From contig CAAGQX010000049.1 of NCBI GenBank assembly GCA_900772235.1, forward strand, positions 1 to 21,083: a DNA stretch of 21,083 nucleotides, in the 5' to 3' direction. The notes beneath the pieces were generated by a model, which worked only from the letters and a program-made list of their open reading frames with translations, ran no database searches and was not told the DNA's origin. Shown here in pieces: positions 13,218-21,083 of the stretch. Both the position numbers and the translations under genes were made by a program. This DNA comes from Clostridia bacterium (GTDB taxonomy: Bacteria > Bacillota > Clostridia > TANB77 > CAG-508). Within the stretch, counting starts at the first letter, position 1; every line of letters starts with the position of its first letter.

Positions 13218-13559
13218 TTAATTATTCCCCCTTTCCCAAGGCCAAGGTTCTTCTAGCCATCTCCATTTATTACATGGGCAATAAATAGAAAGAGGTCCAT
13301 AAACCCTTTGATATTTATCCATTAAATCTCTTAATTCTTTTGCATATTTTCTGTGCAAACATAGTGCTCTTTGGTCTTCTGGATGTGTATTTAAATACAA
13401 TCCTAATTCTATTACTGCAAAATTAAGCTCTCTAATTTCCATTAGCATTTGTTCTTGCTCACAATTGTTTCTTTGAGGCATATTGCTATTACTTACCATA
13501 TTATTGTTTGTGTTGTTGTTATTATTGCAAGAACACTCTTTTCTTTCTTCACCTTCCAT
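13218..13559 (-). CDS. cotJB: Spore coat protein CotJB
   Basis: 113 residues. The C-terminal 80 match CotJB: LMEIRELNFAVIELGLYLNTHPEDQRAL, then RDLMDKYQRVYGPLS and the Trp-rich end WRWLEEPWPWE. The N-terminal 35 residues are an Asn-rich linker with several Cys, longer than in Bacillus CotJB. The start shares a base with the cotJA stop (TAATG) and the stop is two bases from cotJC. It is a structural coat component required with CotJA and CotJC for assembly in Bacillus. Here it should be expressed even while cotJC is split. Confidence 0.92.
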   Translation of the reverse strand: MEGEERKECSCNNNNNTNNNMVSNSNMPQRNNCEQEQMLMEIRELNFAVIELGLYLNTHPEDQRALCLHRKYAKELRDLMDKYQRVYGPLSIYCPCNKWRWLEEPWPWERGNN

Positions 13560-13906
13560 TAACCATTACACCCCTCTTTTATTTGATTTGTATTTCTAAT
13601 GTATTCTATTTCTCTTTGACTTTGCCCTGGCATATATGGACTAACTAATTCTGGAAATATTGTTCCCATTTTTAGTCCAACTGATGGAATAAAAGTTTGA
13701 TCCATTACTTGAAAAGGAACATAACTTTGCCCAAACATTGGATTTTCTGGAAATAAGTTATCTTCTTCATCAAATCCACACTCACAGCTATCATACACCG
13801 TATTGTTGCTATTTACTACATTAGAGCAAGCATCTTGCATATATTCACTATCAAAATTATTACATCCGCAATTAGCTCTTCTTCTTTGCATACAATTTCT
13901 ATACAT
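13559..13906 (-). CDS. cotJA: Spore coat-associated protein CotJA
   Basis: 115 residues. The conserved core VPFQVMDQTFIPSVGLKMGTIFPELVSPYMPGQS (about 62-95) is the CotJA signature (a repeated aromatic pattern ending in GTIFPEL). The N-terminal 55 residues are Cys- and Asn-rich (MYRNCMQRRRANCGCNN...), allowing disulfide cross-linking in the coat. The ribosome site AAGGAGG precedes the ATG. First gene of the cotJABC operon, which in Bacillus is transcribed by mother-cell sigma-E. Confidence 0.92.
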   Translation of the reverse strand: MYRNCMQRRRANCGCNNFDSEYMQDACSNVVNSNNTVYDSCECGFDEEDNLFPENPMFGQSYVPFQVMDQTFIPSVGLKMGTIFPELVSPYMPGQSQREIEYIRNTNQIKEGCNG

Positions 13907-13938
13907 TACTTTTTCCTCCTTTTTCTAACGTATATTAC

Positions 13939-13966
13939 ATTTTATGCAAAAATCCCCCTAAATGTT
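13939..13966 (-). promoter_or_regulatory. Possible sporulation (sigma-E/K-like) promoter of cotJ
   Basis: Minus-strand CATAAAAT (13939-13946) differs from the sigma-E -10 CATACAnT at one base. AACATT lies 14 bases upstream in a poor -35 position. No housekeeping promoter is seen in the gap before cotJA. Tentative. Confidence 0.35.
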
Positions 13967-14000
13967 AAAATGCAGATGTTTTCACACATCTGCATTTTAA
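13965..14000 (-). terminator. Terminator of the glutamine synthetase gene
   Basis: TTAAAATGCAGATGT (13965-13979) pairs over 15 bp with ACATCTGCATTTTAA (13986-14000), seven bases past the stop codon. Confidence 0.88.
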
Positions 14001-14007
14001 ATAAATT

Positions 14008-16104
14008 TTAATCTTCTAAGAAAATATCTGAATATGTTGGCATTGGCCACATATCTTTTGGTATAATAAGTTCTAAACTATCTACATCTTTTCTTAATTC
14101 ATTTATGCTCATTATAATCTCTTCTTTGTAGTACATTGCTTTTTCTTCAAAATCTTCAATCTTTCTTGCTGTTTTTAGTTTATTTTCTAATTTTTCCATA
14201 TTTTTATATAGGCTATTTATAATTTCTCTTGTATTTTCTAAAGTCTTTGTTTCTGCTTCACTGTTCATTTTTAATTCTTTTAAATTTATAATATCTTTTA
14301 CCATTTTGTTTGAAAATTCTAATCCTGTTGGCAAGATTTCTGTTTTTGTAATCGTAAGCATAGTATGGGCTTCAATATCTATCCAAGAACTGTATTTGTT
14401 CATTTTAATCTTATATCTGCTTTTTGTTTCTTTTTCTGTATATATGTTATATTTATTAAATAGTTTTATTGATTTTTCATCTATAAATGCTTTTAAAGCT
14501 TCTGGAGATGATTTTATATCTTTTAGTCCTCTTCTGTTTGCTTCTTCTACCCAGCTTTCAGAATATCCATTACCATTATAAATAATTTTACTATGTTTTT
14601 CTATAAGACTAATTATTAATTTTTGAGCATCTTCATATACATTTTCTGATTTTTCCAAAATACCTGCTATTTCAGATAATTTGTCTGCCACTGCTACATT
14701 TAATATTGTATTGCATACCGCAATAGACGTTGAAGAACCTGGCATTCTAAACTCAAATCTATTATCTACAAATGCAAATGGAGAGGTTCTATTTCTATCT
14801 GTGCTAAATTTACTTATTGGTGTAAGTAATGTTTCTCCTAATTTTATTGTTTTATTTCTTTTTTTCTTTTCTTCTATAAGTGTATTAAAAATATTTTGTA
14901 AATCTTCTCCTATAAATACAGAAATAATTGATGGTGGTGCTTCAAATCCGCTAAGTCTTCTATCGTTTGTTGCTGTTGCAGTAGTAGCTCTAAGTAAATT
15001 TGAATATTCATCTATTGCCGAAATTATAGCGGTAATAATTAACAGAAATCTTGTATTTTCTTCTGGAGTTTTACCCATTGATAGTAAGTTTTCTCCTGTA
15101 TCTGTAGATAAACTCCAATTGTTATGCTTTCCAGAACCATTTATTCCATCAAATGGTTTTTCGTGTAGTAAGCAGACTAAATCGTGTTTTTCTGCTACAC
15201 TTTTTAATGTTTCCATTATTAATTGGTTTTGGTCTGTACTTAAATTTACTTCATTAAAATATGGTGCAAGTTCATATTGGCAAGGAGCAACTTCGTTATG
15301 TCTTGTTGCAGATAAAATTCCTAATTTTAATAGCTCCTCATCTACTTCATCCATAAAATTTACAATTTTCTCTTTTATATTTCCTAAATAATGATCGCTC
15401 ATTTGTTGAGCTTTTGAAGGCTCTGCCCCGAATAATGTTCTTCCTACTGTTTTTAGGTCTTTTCTTTTATTATACATTTCTTTTGCAATTAAGAAATATT
15501 CTTGTTCTGCACCTATTGTTGGGAACACTTTGCTTATATTGTTTTCTTCATCTAGTACATTAATTAATCTTCTTGCTTCTTTATCAATTGCCACACACGA
15601 TTTTAATAATGGTTGTTTTTTGTCTAAAGATTCACCATTATGAGAAACAAAAATTGTTGGAATACATAGTACTTTGCTTGTTTTATGCTCTTTTATAAAA
15701 GCTGGTGAGTTGTAGTCCCATTTAGTATATCCTCTAGCTTCAAATGTAGTTCTAAGTCCACCAGATGGGAAAGAAGATGCATCAGATTCTCCTATAAATA
15801 AAGATTCAAATGGGAATTCATAAATTACACCATCTTCTGAATTTGGAAATAAAAAGCTGTTATGTTTTTCTGCAGTAGTCCCATTTAATGGTTGGAACCA
15901 ATGTGTATAATATTTTGCACCTTGGTCTATTGCCCAACTCTTCATTGCCTCTGCTAGCTTTTTAGCAAGCTCCTCATCAAACTCTAAATTGTCTTCAATA
16001 ACTCTTTTTATTCTCATATATTTATCTCTTGATAAATATTTTCTCATAGTACTGTCATTAAAAACATTTTTTCCAAATAAATCTAATTCATCTTGACTAT
16101 CCAT
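14008..16104 (-). CDS. glnN: Type III glutamine synthetase (GlnN)
   Basis: 698 residues from the ATG at 16104, the normal size of GSIII subunits (about 700) and far longer than GSI. GSIII hallmarks: WAIDQGAKYYTHWFQPLNGTTAEKHNSF near the N-terminus, PSGGLRTTFEARGYT, IGAEQEYFL (metal-binding Glu), ATRHNEVAPCQYELAP, LLHEKPFDGINGSGKHNNWS and SPFAFVDNRFEFRMPGSS. It makes glutamine from glutamate, ammonia and ATP in the cytoplasm as a dodecamer. An upstream in-frame ATG (16119) overlaps the previous gene's stop, but the GGGGG ribosome site fits the 16104 start. Placed directly after a UPF0126 membrane gene, probably co-transcribed. Confidence 0.95.
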   Translation of the reverse strand: MDSQDELDLFGKNVFNDSTMRKYLSRDKYMRIKRVIEDNLEFDEELAKKLAEAMKSWAIDQGAKYYTHWFQPLNGTTAEKHNSFLFPNSEDGVIYEFPFESLFIGESDASSFPSGGLRTTFEARGYTKWDYNSPAFIKEHKTSKVLCIPTIFVSHNGESLDKKQPLLKSCVAIDKEARRLINVLDEENNISKVFPTIGAEQEYFLIAKEMYNKRKDLKTVGRTLFGAEPSKAQQMSDHYLGNIKEKIVNFMDEVDEELLKLGILSATRHNEVAPCQYELAPYFNEVNLSTDQNQLIMETLKSVAEKHDLVCLLHEKPFDGINGSGKHNNWSLSTDTGENLLSMGKTPEENTRFLLIITAIISAIDEYSNLLRATTATATNDRRLSGFEAPPSIISVFIGEDLQNIFNTLIEEKKKRNKTIKLGETLLTPISKFSTDRNRTSPFAFVDNRFEFRMPGSSTSIAVCNTILNVAVADKLSEIAGILEKSENVYEDAQKLIISLIEKHSKIIYNGNGYSESWVEEANRRGLKDIKSSPEALKAFIDEKSIKLFNKYNIYTEKETKSRYKIKMNKYSSWIDIEAHTMLTITKTEILPTGLEFSNKMVKDIINLKELKMNSEAETKTLENTREIINSLYKNMEKLENKLKTARKIEDFEEKAMYYKEEIIMSINELRKDVDSLELIIPKDMWPMPTYSDIFLED

Positions 16105-16118
16105 ACAAATCCCCCTCA

Positions 16119-16769
16119 TTATTCTATATTTTGTTTTATTTTAGGTAAATTCCATTTATAGTGTGCTGCCAATAACCTTATAATAATTACTACTACAGTT
16201 CCAATAATCATAGAAATAGTTTTACCAGCTATATTCCAGAGTCCTATACAAATAATTGCACCTGCAATAGAAGCACAAGCATAAATATGCTTTACAAGTA
16301 TGTATGGTGTATCGTCTGCTAATACATCTCTTAAAACGCCTCCGCCTACACCTGTTATAACACCTACAAACAAGCACAAAAACCAATTACTCGTTTCATT
16401 GGTTTGCATTGCTACACTTATTCCTACTGTAGTGAATATTCCTAAACCAATTGCATCAAAAACAATTAGCAATTTTTCATACCACTTTTTCAAATTTTCA
16501 TTTCCTATTTTTTTCTTGTAAACATATAAGAACAAAAATACTATAAGTGATGTAGTAAAGGCAACTAACGGATATGTAGGATTTCTAAAAGCTTGTGGTG
16601 GTGTGTTTCCAAGAATTATATCTCTTATTACTCCACCTCCAACTGCTGTTGTAATTCCTAAAATTACAATACCCAGTATATCCATATTTTTCTTTACAGC
16701 TACCATTGCACCCGATATAGCAAAAGCAATTGTACCTATAATTTCCATTAATGTTATAAATATTTCCAT
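16119..16769 (-). CDS. UPF0126/TRIC-type seven-helix membrane protein
   Basis: 216 residues with two homologous halves, each carrying the family motif GGG-x2-RD: TAVGGGVIRDIILG (44-50) and TGVGGGVLRDVLAD (142-148). About seven transmembrane helices. This is the YvgT/UPF0126 family, related to TRIC cation channels; a glycine-transport role has been proposed for some members. Its stop overlaps the region just before glnN, and it starts 13 bp after pyruvate kinase ends, so it is likely in one transcript with both. Substrate is not readable from the sequence. Confidence 0.9.
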   Translation of the reverse strand: MEIFITLMEIIGTIAFAISGAMVAVKKNMDILGIVILGITTAVGGGVIRDIILGNTPPQAFRNPTYPLVAFTTSLIVFLFLYVYKKKIGNENLKKWYEKLLIVFDAIGLGIFTTVGISVAMQTNETSNWFLCLFVGVITGVGGGVLRDVLADDTPYILVKHIYACASIAGAIICIGLWNIAGKTISMIIGTVVVIIIRLLAAHYKWNLPKIKQNIE

Positions 16770-16782
16770 ACTTTCCTCTTTT

Positions 16783-18222
16783 TTATATTTCTATTATTCC
16801 TCCAATTGCGCTATTTAAAGTAACTTCTCCCGGTTTTAAGTTCATTAATGCTTTTTTTCCGCCTGCTATCAACACTTTATCTTGCTTTTTTAAATAATTT
16901 TCTTTAATTAATTCATTTATTCCAATATATAATAATTCATCTATTGATTCTTGTGGTTTAAATAATTTTGGTATAATGTTAAAGCACATTCCTAATTGTC
17001 TATATGTTATTTCATTTTGTGTTATTGCAAACACTGGACATTCTGGTCCAAAACTTGCAACTTTTCTTGGCATATCTCCTGTATCTGTATATGAAATAAT
17101 AGCTTTTGCATCTATATTAGCTGCAGCACTACAAACTGCATAATTCATATTAAATTCGTAATCTGCATCTTTTAATTCATATTGTCTTGCTTTAAATCTT
17201 TTCCAATATTTTATAGAATCTTCTACTGCTATAGCTATTTTATTCATTGTTTCTACACATTCCACTGGGAACATTCCATTAGCTGTTTCTCCAGATAGCA
17301 TAATTGCACTTGTTCCGTCAAATATTGCATTTGCAACATCACTTACTTCTGCTCTAGTTGGTCTTGGATTTGTTATCATTGATTCTAACATTTGTGTTGC
17401 TGTAATAACTGGTTTTCCTTGGGCATATGTTTTTTTAATAAATTGTTTTTGAAGTATTGGAACTTCTTCCATTGGAATTTCTACTCCCAAATCTCCTCTT
17501 GCTACCATTATTCCATCTGATACTTCTAATATTTTATCAAAATTATCTATTCCTTCTCTATTTTCTATTTTTGCAATTATTTTAATGTGTTCTCCATTAT
17601 TTTCTTTTAACACTTTTTTAATATCTAAAATATCTTGTGGCTTTCTTACAAATGATGCTGCTATATAGTCGAATCCCGCTTCTATACCATATTTTATGTC
17701 TGCTACATCTTTTTCAGTAATTCCAGGTAAATTAACTATAAAATCTGGAATGTTTATACTTTTTCTATTAGTTAATTTTCCTCCTTGTATAACTTCACAT
17801 ACTATGTCTTTATCTACTATTTCTTTTACTTTAAGCTCTATTGTTCCGTCATTTATAAGTACAGTTCTTCCTATATCTATTTCATTGTATAAATTTTTAT
17901 ATGTTATAGAAACTTTAGTATTATCGCCTAATACATCATCATTAAGTAATGTAAAAGTTTTTCCATTTTCTAGAATTGCTTCTTCATCTTTAAATTTTCC
18001 AATTCTAATTTCTGGTCCTTGTGTATCTAAAAGTAGAGGTATTGGTAATCCTAATTCCTCTCTTATTTTTTTGAACATTTGAACTCTTCCGTCTTGGTCT
18101 ATATAATTACCATGTGAGAAATTTATTCTCCCTACATTCATTCCTGCAAGCATTAATTTTCTTAAAATTTCTGGGTTATCTGTTGTAGGTCCCATTGTAC
18201 AAACAATTTTAGTTTTTCTCAT
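16783..18222 (-). CDS. pyk: Pyruvate kinase
   Basis: 479 residues from ATG 18222, which follows an AGAGGTGG ribosome site; the longer reading from 18291 adds 23 residues without family support. Markers: MRKTKIVCTMGPTTDNPE, NVGRINFSHG, DTQGPEIRIG, the active-site block IMVARGDLGVEIPMEEVP, TATQMLESM and GTSAIMLSGETANG, then the C-terminal allosteric domain. It transfers phosphate from phosphoenolpyruvate to ADP, the last step of glycolysis. It lacks the extra C-terminal PEP-utiliser-like domain of many Bacillus enzymes. It lies 53 bp after glycogen phosphorylase on the same strand, which fits mobilisation of stored glycogen into glycolysis. Confidence 0.96.
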   Translation of the reverse strand: MRKTKIVCTMGPTTDNPEILRKLMLAGMNVGRINFSHGNYIDQDGRVQMFKKIREELGLPIPLLLDTQGPEIRIGKFKDEEAILENGKTFTLLNDDVLGDNTKVSITYKNLYNEIDIGRTVLINDGTIELKVKEIVDKDIVCEVIQGGKLTNRKSINIPDFIVNLPGITEKDVADIKYGIEAGFDYIAASFVRKPQDILDIKKVLKENNGEHIKIIAKIENREGIDNFDKILEVSDGIMVARGDLGVEIPMEEVPILQKQFIKKTYAQGKPVITATQMLESMITNPRPTRAEVSDVANAIFDGTSAIMLSGETANGMFPVECVETMNKIAIAVEDSIKYWKRFKARQYELKDADYEFNMNYAVCSAAANIDAKAIISYTDTGDMPRKVASFGPECPVFAITQNEITYRQLGMCFNIIPKLFKPQESIDELLYIGINELIKENYLKKQDKVLIAGGKKALMNLKPGEVTLNSAIGGIIEI

Positions 18223-18254
18223 AATAAAAGCCACCTCTATTTTTAATTTTTTAT

Positions 18255-18270
18255 GGGTACATATGCACCC
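18255..18270 (-). repeat. Small palindrome between glycogen phosphorylase and pyruvate kinase genes
   Basis: On the minus strand GGGTGCATATGTACCC, followed by ATAAAAAATT. It could be a weak terminator or an mRNA-processing hairpin. The preceding GTA resembles the GTAGGGG palindrome at the right edge. Confidence 0.4.
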
Positions 18271-18275
18271 TACTA

Positions 18276-20841
18276 TTATTTTGTTATCCATTTTACTAAA
18301 TTTAAGTTTTCTGAATCCAAGATCATATCTAATTTAGGCATTACTCTAAATGTATAGCCATAATTTCCTCCTGTTTTCATAACTATATTTGCTTCATATG
18401 TGTATATTTTGTTTTCATCATCAGAGCTTATTAAATTCATTGGTGTTATACTAATATTTTCTAGTGTTCCATTATCTAGTATTCTTCCACAATAGCTTTG
18501 TACTACTATGTTTTGAACATCTATGTTAGGAAGTTTTACCTTACAAGAAACATTAATTTTATTTCCTGCATCAATTGTTAAATCTTCCATATTGTTTTCT
18601 TGAATAATTTCTATATCATTCCAATTTGCATATAAATTTTTCTTTATTTCATTAAATTCTGTAACATTTCCTAAATCCTTATAATACTTATTAGTTAAGT
18701 TGCATAATGGCATATATAGTTTTTTTGTGTAATCTACCAACATTCTCGCAGTACTATAATTTCCTCCTGTTGAGATTATAGAATTTTTCATATATTCCAT
18801 CCAGTCTTTAGATATACCATTTTTATCTTTGTTGTAATATGCTGGAATTATTTTATTTTCTAGTATGTTATATATACTTTCACTATCTGCCATATCTTGT
18901 TCTTCATAAGAATCATATTCTGCATCTGTTCCTATTGCCCATCCATTTTTTGTATTATATCCTTCTGCCCACCATCCATCTAGTACACTGCAATTTACTA
19001 CTCCGTTTACAGAAGCTTTTTCTCCACTAGTTCCAGATGCTTCCATTGGTCTTCTTGGATTGTTAAGCCATACATCTACTCCTGAAACCAAATATCTTGC
19101 TATACCTATGTTGTAATTTTCAAGTAAAATTATCTTTCCTTTAAATTGTGGCATCATTGATATTTCATAAATTCTTCTTATTAAGTTTTGTCCTTCAACA
19201 TCTCTTGGATGTGCTTTTCCTGCAAATATTAATTGTACAGGTCTTTCTTCGTCATTTAGAATTTGAGTTATTCTTTCTAAATCTTTAAATATTAAAGTTG
19301 CTCTTTTATATGTTGCAAATCTTCTTGCAAATCCTATTGTTAGGTAATTTGGATTTAATTTTGATGTTATTTCTTTTATTTCATCATAGCGCATTCCAGA
19401 TCTTTTTAGTCTTGTTGTTACATTTTTCTTAGCCAAATCCAATAACTTTGCTTTTCTTTCTTGGTGATTATTCCAAAGTTCTTCATTTGGAATATCTCTT
19501 ATTTTTTCCCAAGTTTTATTATCATATATTTTATCTTGCCAATAAGCGTCTAAATATTCGTTATATAGATTTTTCAAATTTGGTGCAAGCCAAGAGCAAG
19601 TATGAACTCCATTTGTTACATATGTAATTGGCGATTCTTTTGGAGATATTTCTGGCCACACTTCACTAAATAGCTCTCTTGAAACTTCTCCGTGTAGTTT
19701 ACTTACCCCATTCTTTTTACCTGCAATTTTTAAAGCTAATATTCCCATATTGAAATGTGTTTTGTTTTGCTCTTTTGGTTTCATTCCAAGTTCTAAGAAT
19801 TCTTCTTTAGTAATTCCTAGTTTTTCCCAATATTGCTCAAAATATTTTTCCACTAATTCTACTGGGAATATATCATTTCCTGCTGGTACTGGTGTATGTG
19901 TTGTAAATACTGTTTTTGAGCTTACTATATCTTTTGCAATATTAAAAGATATTTTCTTTTCTTCTACTAAGTTTTTCATCATTTCTAGTACTAAAAATGA
20001 TGAATGTCCTTCATTCATATGGCAAACTGTAGGATTTAATCCTAGTTCTTTAAGCACGCTTATGCCACCTATTCCTAAAACAATTTCTTGTTTTATTCTC
20101 ATTTCTTGGTCTCCGCCATACAATTTTAATGTTATTCCTCTATTTTCTTCTTTATTTTCTAAAATGTCTGTATCTAATAAATATAGATTAACTCTTCCTA
20201 CACATATTTTCCATACCTTTACATATACAACCTCATTTCCCATTTTTACAGGAATAATTAGGTCTTCTTCTAATTTTGTTTTTACTGGATGAATTGGCAT
20301 ATTGTCTAATTCTATGTTTTTATATTCAGTTTGTTGTGAACCTTGTCTATCTATTATTTGATGGAAATATCCATTTTTGTATAACAAGCCTATTGCTACA
20401 AGTGGAATTCCTAAATCACTAGAAGATTTTAAATGATCTCCTGAAAGTATTCCAAGCCCTCCAGAGTATATTGGCAAAGTTTCATCTAAACCATATTCTG
20501 CTGAAAAATATGCAATTAAATCATTTTTATTTTCTGGGTATGTTTTATTAAACCAGGTATTTTTGCTTCCGCATATAGTCTTTAAAATTTTCTAAATTAG
20601 TTTCATACAATTTAACTATTTCATCGTTTTTAGCAGCGTTTTCTAGTTTTTCTTGGTCTACTAATTTTAGAAATTTCACAGGATTCTTATCGCATCTTTC
20701 CCATAAATCTATATCAATTAATTTGAATATTTTTAAAAATTCTGTGTTCCAAGACCACCACAAATTATTTGCGATTGTACCTAATTCTCCTATTTGTTTT
20801 GGTAGTTGTGGATTTACTTTAACTTTATTAAAAATATACAT
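18276..20841 (-). pseudogene. glgP: Glycogen phosphorylase (DUF3417 type) with a one-base frameshift
   Basis: The frame starts at ATG 20841 after AAGGAGG with the DUF3417 N-terminus (PKQIGELGTIANNLWWSWN), and breaks at MRKQKYLV-stop. The other frame continues SKNTWFNKTYPENKNDLIAYFSAEYGLDETLPIYSGGLGILSGDHLKS to the end. Removing one A near 20567-20568 joins them as YMRSKNTWFNKTYPE, giving about 855 residues, the normal length. Later motifs are intact: CHMNEGHSSFLVLE, THTPVPAGND, VTNGVH, FARRFATYKRA, and the pyridoxal-phosphate Lys in EASGTSGEKASVNG. The enzyme releases glucose 1-phosphate from glycogen. With everything else intact, this could be a sequencing slip in the A-rich run or a recent mutation; an internal start at 20477 would miss the N-terminal domain. 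Confidence 0.9.
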
Positions 20842-20965
20842 TTTTGCCTCCTTAGTTTTTCTTATAAATCTTATGTGCCTATTCTTACGAATACATTTAT
20901 TATCTACTAAAATCATTTTTTTGTCAAGGAATTTTGGTTCTAAATTTAGATTAGTGGCTATAACA

Positions 20966-21023
20966 AATTGTAATTCGTGGTAGGGGCGATTTTAATCGCC
21001 CGAAATAAAATATGATTACAATT
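20966..21023. repeat. Nested palindromic intergenic repeat
   Basis: The outer arms AATTGTAAT (20966-20974) and ATTACAATT (21015-21023) enclose a perfect inner hairpin GGGCGATT-TT-AATCGCCC (20984-21001), GC-rich against the background. The window ends in GGGCGGGTTTGGAAC, which looks like half of a second such hairpin. This resembles the dispersed GTAGGGGC-type palindromes of clostridial genomes. It lies upstream of glgP; no gene is seen from 20842 to the window end. Confidence 0.65.
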
Positions 21024-21083
21024 ATTTTTGTTCAATTATGCAATAATATTTATCAATGGTTTACAAACGGGCGGGTTTGGAAC

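Noticed and set aside
14681..15391. 236-codon plus-strand frame opposite glnN
   Set aside because: A shadow of the glutamine synthetase gene; low-complexity product, no ribosome site, no family resemblance. Similar antisense frames opposite pyk, glgP and the GT8 genes were rejected on the same grounds.

Overview
The window is AT-rich DNA with tightly packed genes, strong AGGAGG ribosome sites and a cotJABC spore-coat operon. This points to an endospore-forming member of the Bacillota, most likely an uncultured low-GC Clostridia. No tRNA, rRNA or CRISPR array is visible. Nearly all host genes lie on the minus strand.

Layout, left to right. 93-4447 is an envelope-lipid block: a YwaF-like membrane protein, then an acyltransferase, two family 8 glycosyltransferases and a second acyltransferase in overlapping operon order. 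A PAP2 lipid phosphatase follows (4519-5055). 5056-6050 holds a terminator, the C-terminal remnant of a broken gene and a two-helix membrane protein of differing codon use. 6312-6722 is the C-terminal part of cotJC. The N-terminal part lies 6.3 kb away at 13020-13215, followed upstream by cotJB and cotJA. On the far right are a type III glutamine synthetase, a UPF0126/TRIC-type membrane protein, pyruvate kinase and a frameshifted glycogen phosphorylase.

The central discovery is at 6713-13029. A ~6.3-kb element with a large serine recombinase sits inside cotJC, the coat-associated manganese catalase gene. The two junctions share a 10-bp core (ATTCTTCTGT). Joining them removes exactly one element (6307 bp) and restores an in-frame CotJC of about 198 residues with the motif TEELAHLEM. 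Inverted arms of 19 bp (17/19 identical) lie just inside each end, as expected for a serine-integrase attP. The arrangement is analogous to the skin element of sigK, so CotJC may be made only after mother-cell excision. That is inference; permanent inactivation is the alternative.

The element carries a type III toxin-antitoxin locus: a ToxN/AbiQ-family ribonuclease preceded by a promoter, three ToxI-like RNA repeats with compensatory base changes and a weak terminator. Iterated GTTCAC/GTGAAC palindromes lie on both sides of it. It also carries a minus-strand operon: a dead SDR dehydrogenase, an RBBP9/YdeN-like serine hydrolase, a four-helix membrane protein, a one-helix coiled-coil protein and a DUF6414-like protein. 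On the other strand, a consensus promoter, a very short leader with an attenuator-like hairpin and a 45-residue ORF precede the recombinase. The toxin-antitoxin could stabilise the element or give phage defence. The membrane/DUF6414 trio is an uncharacterised cargo module.
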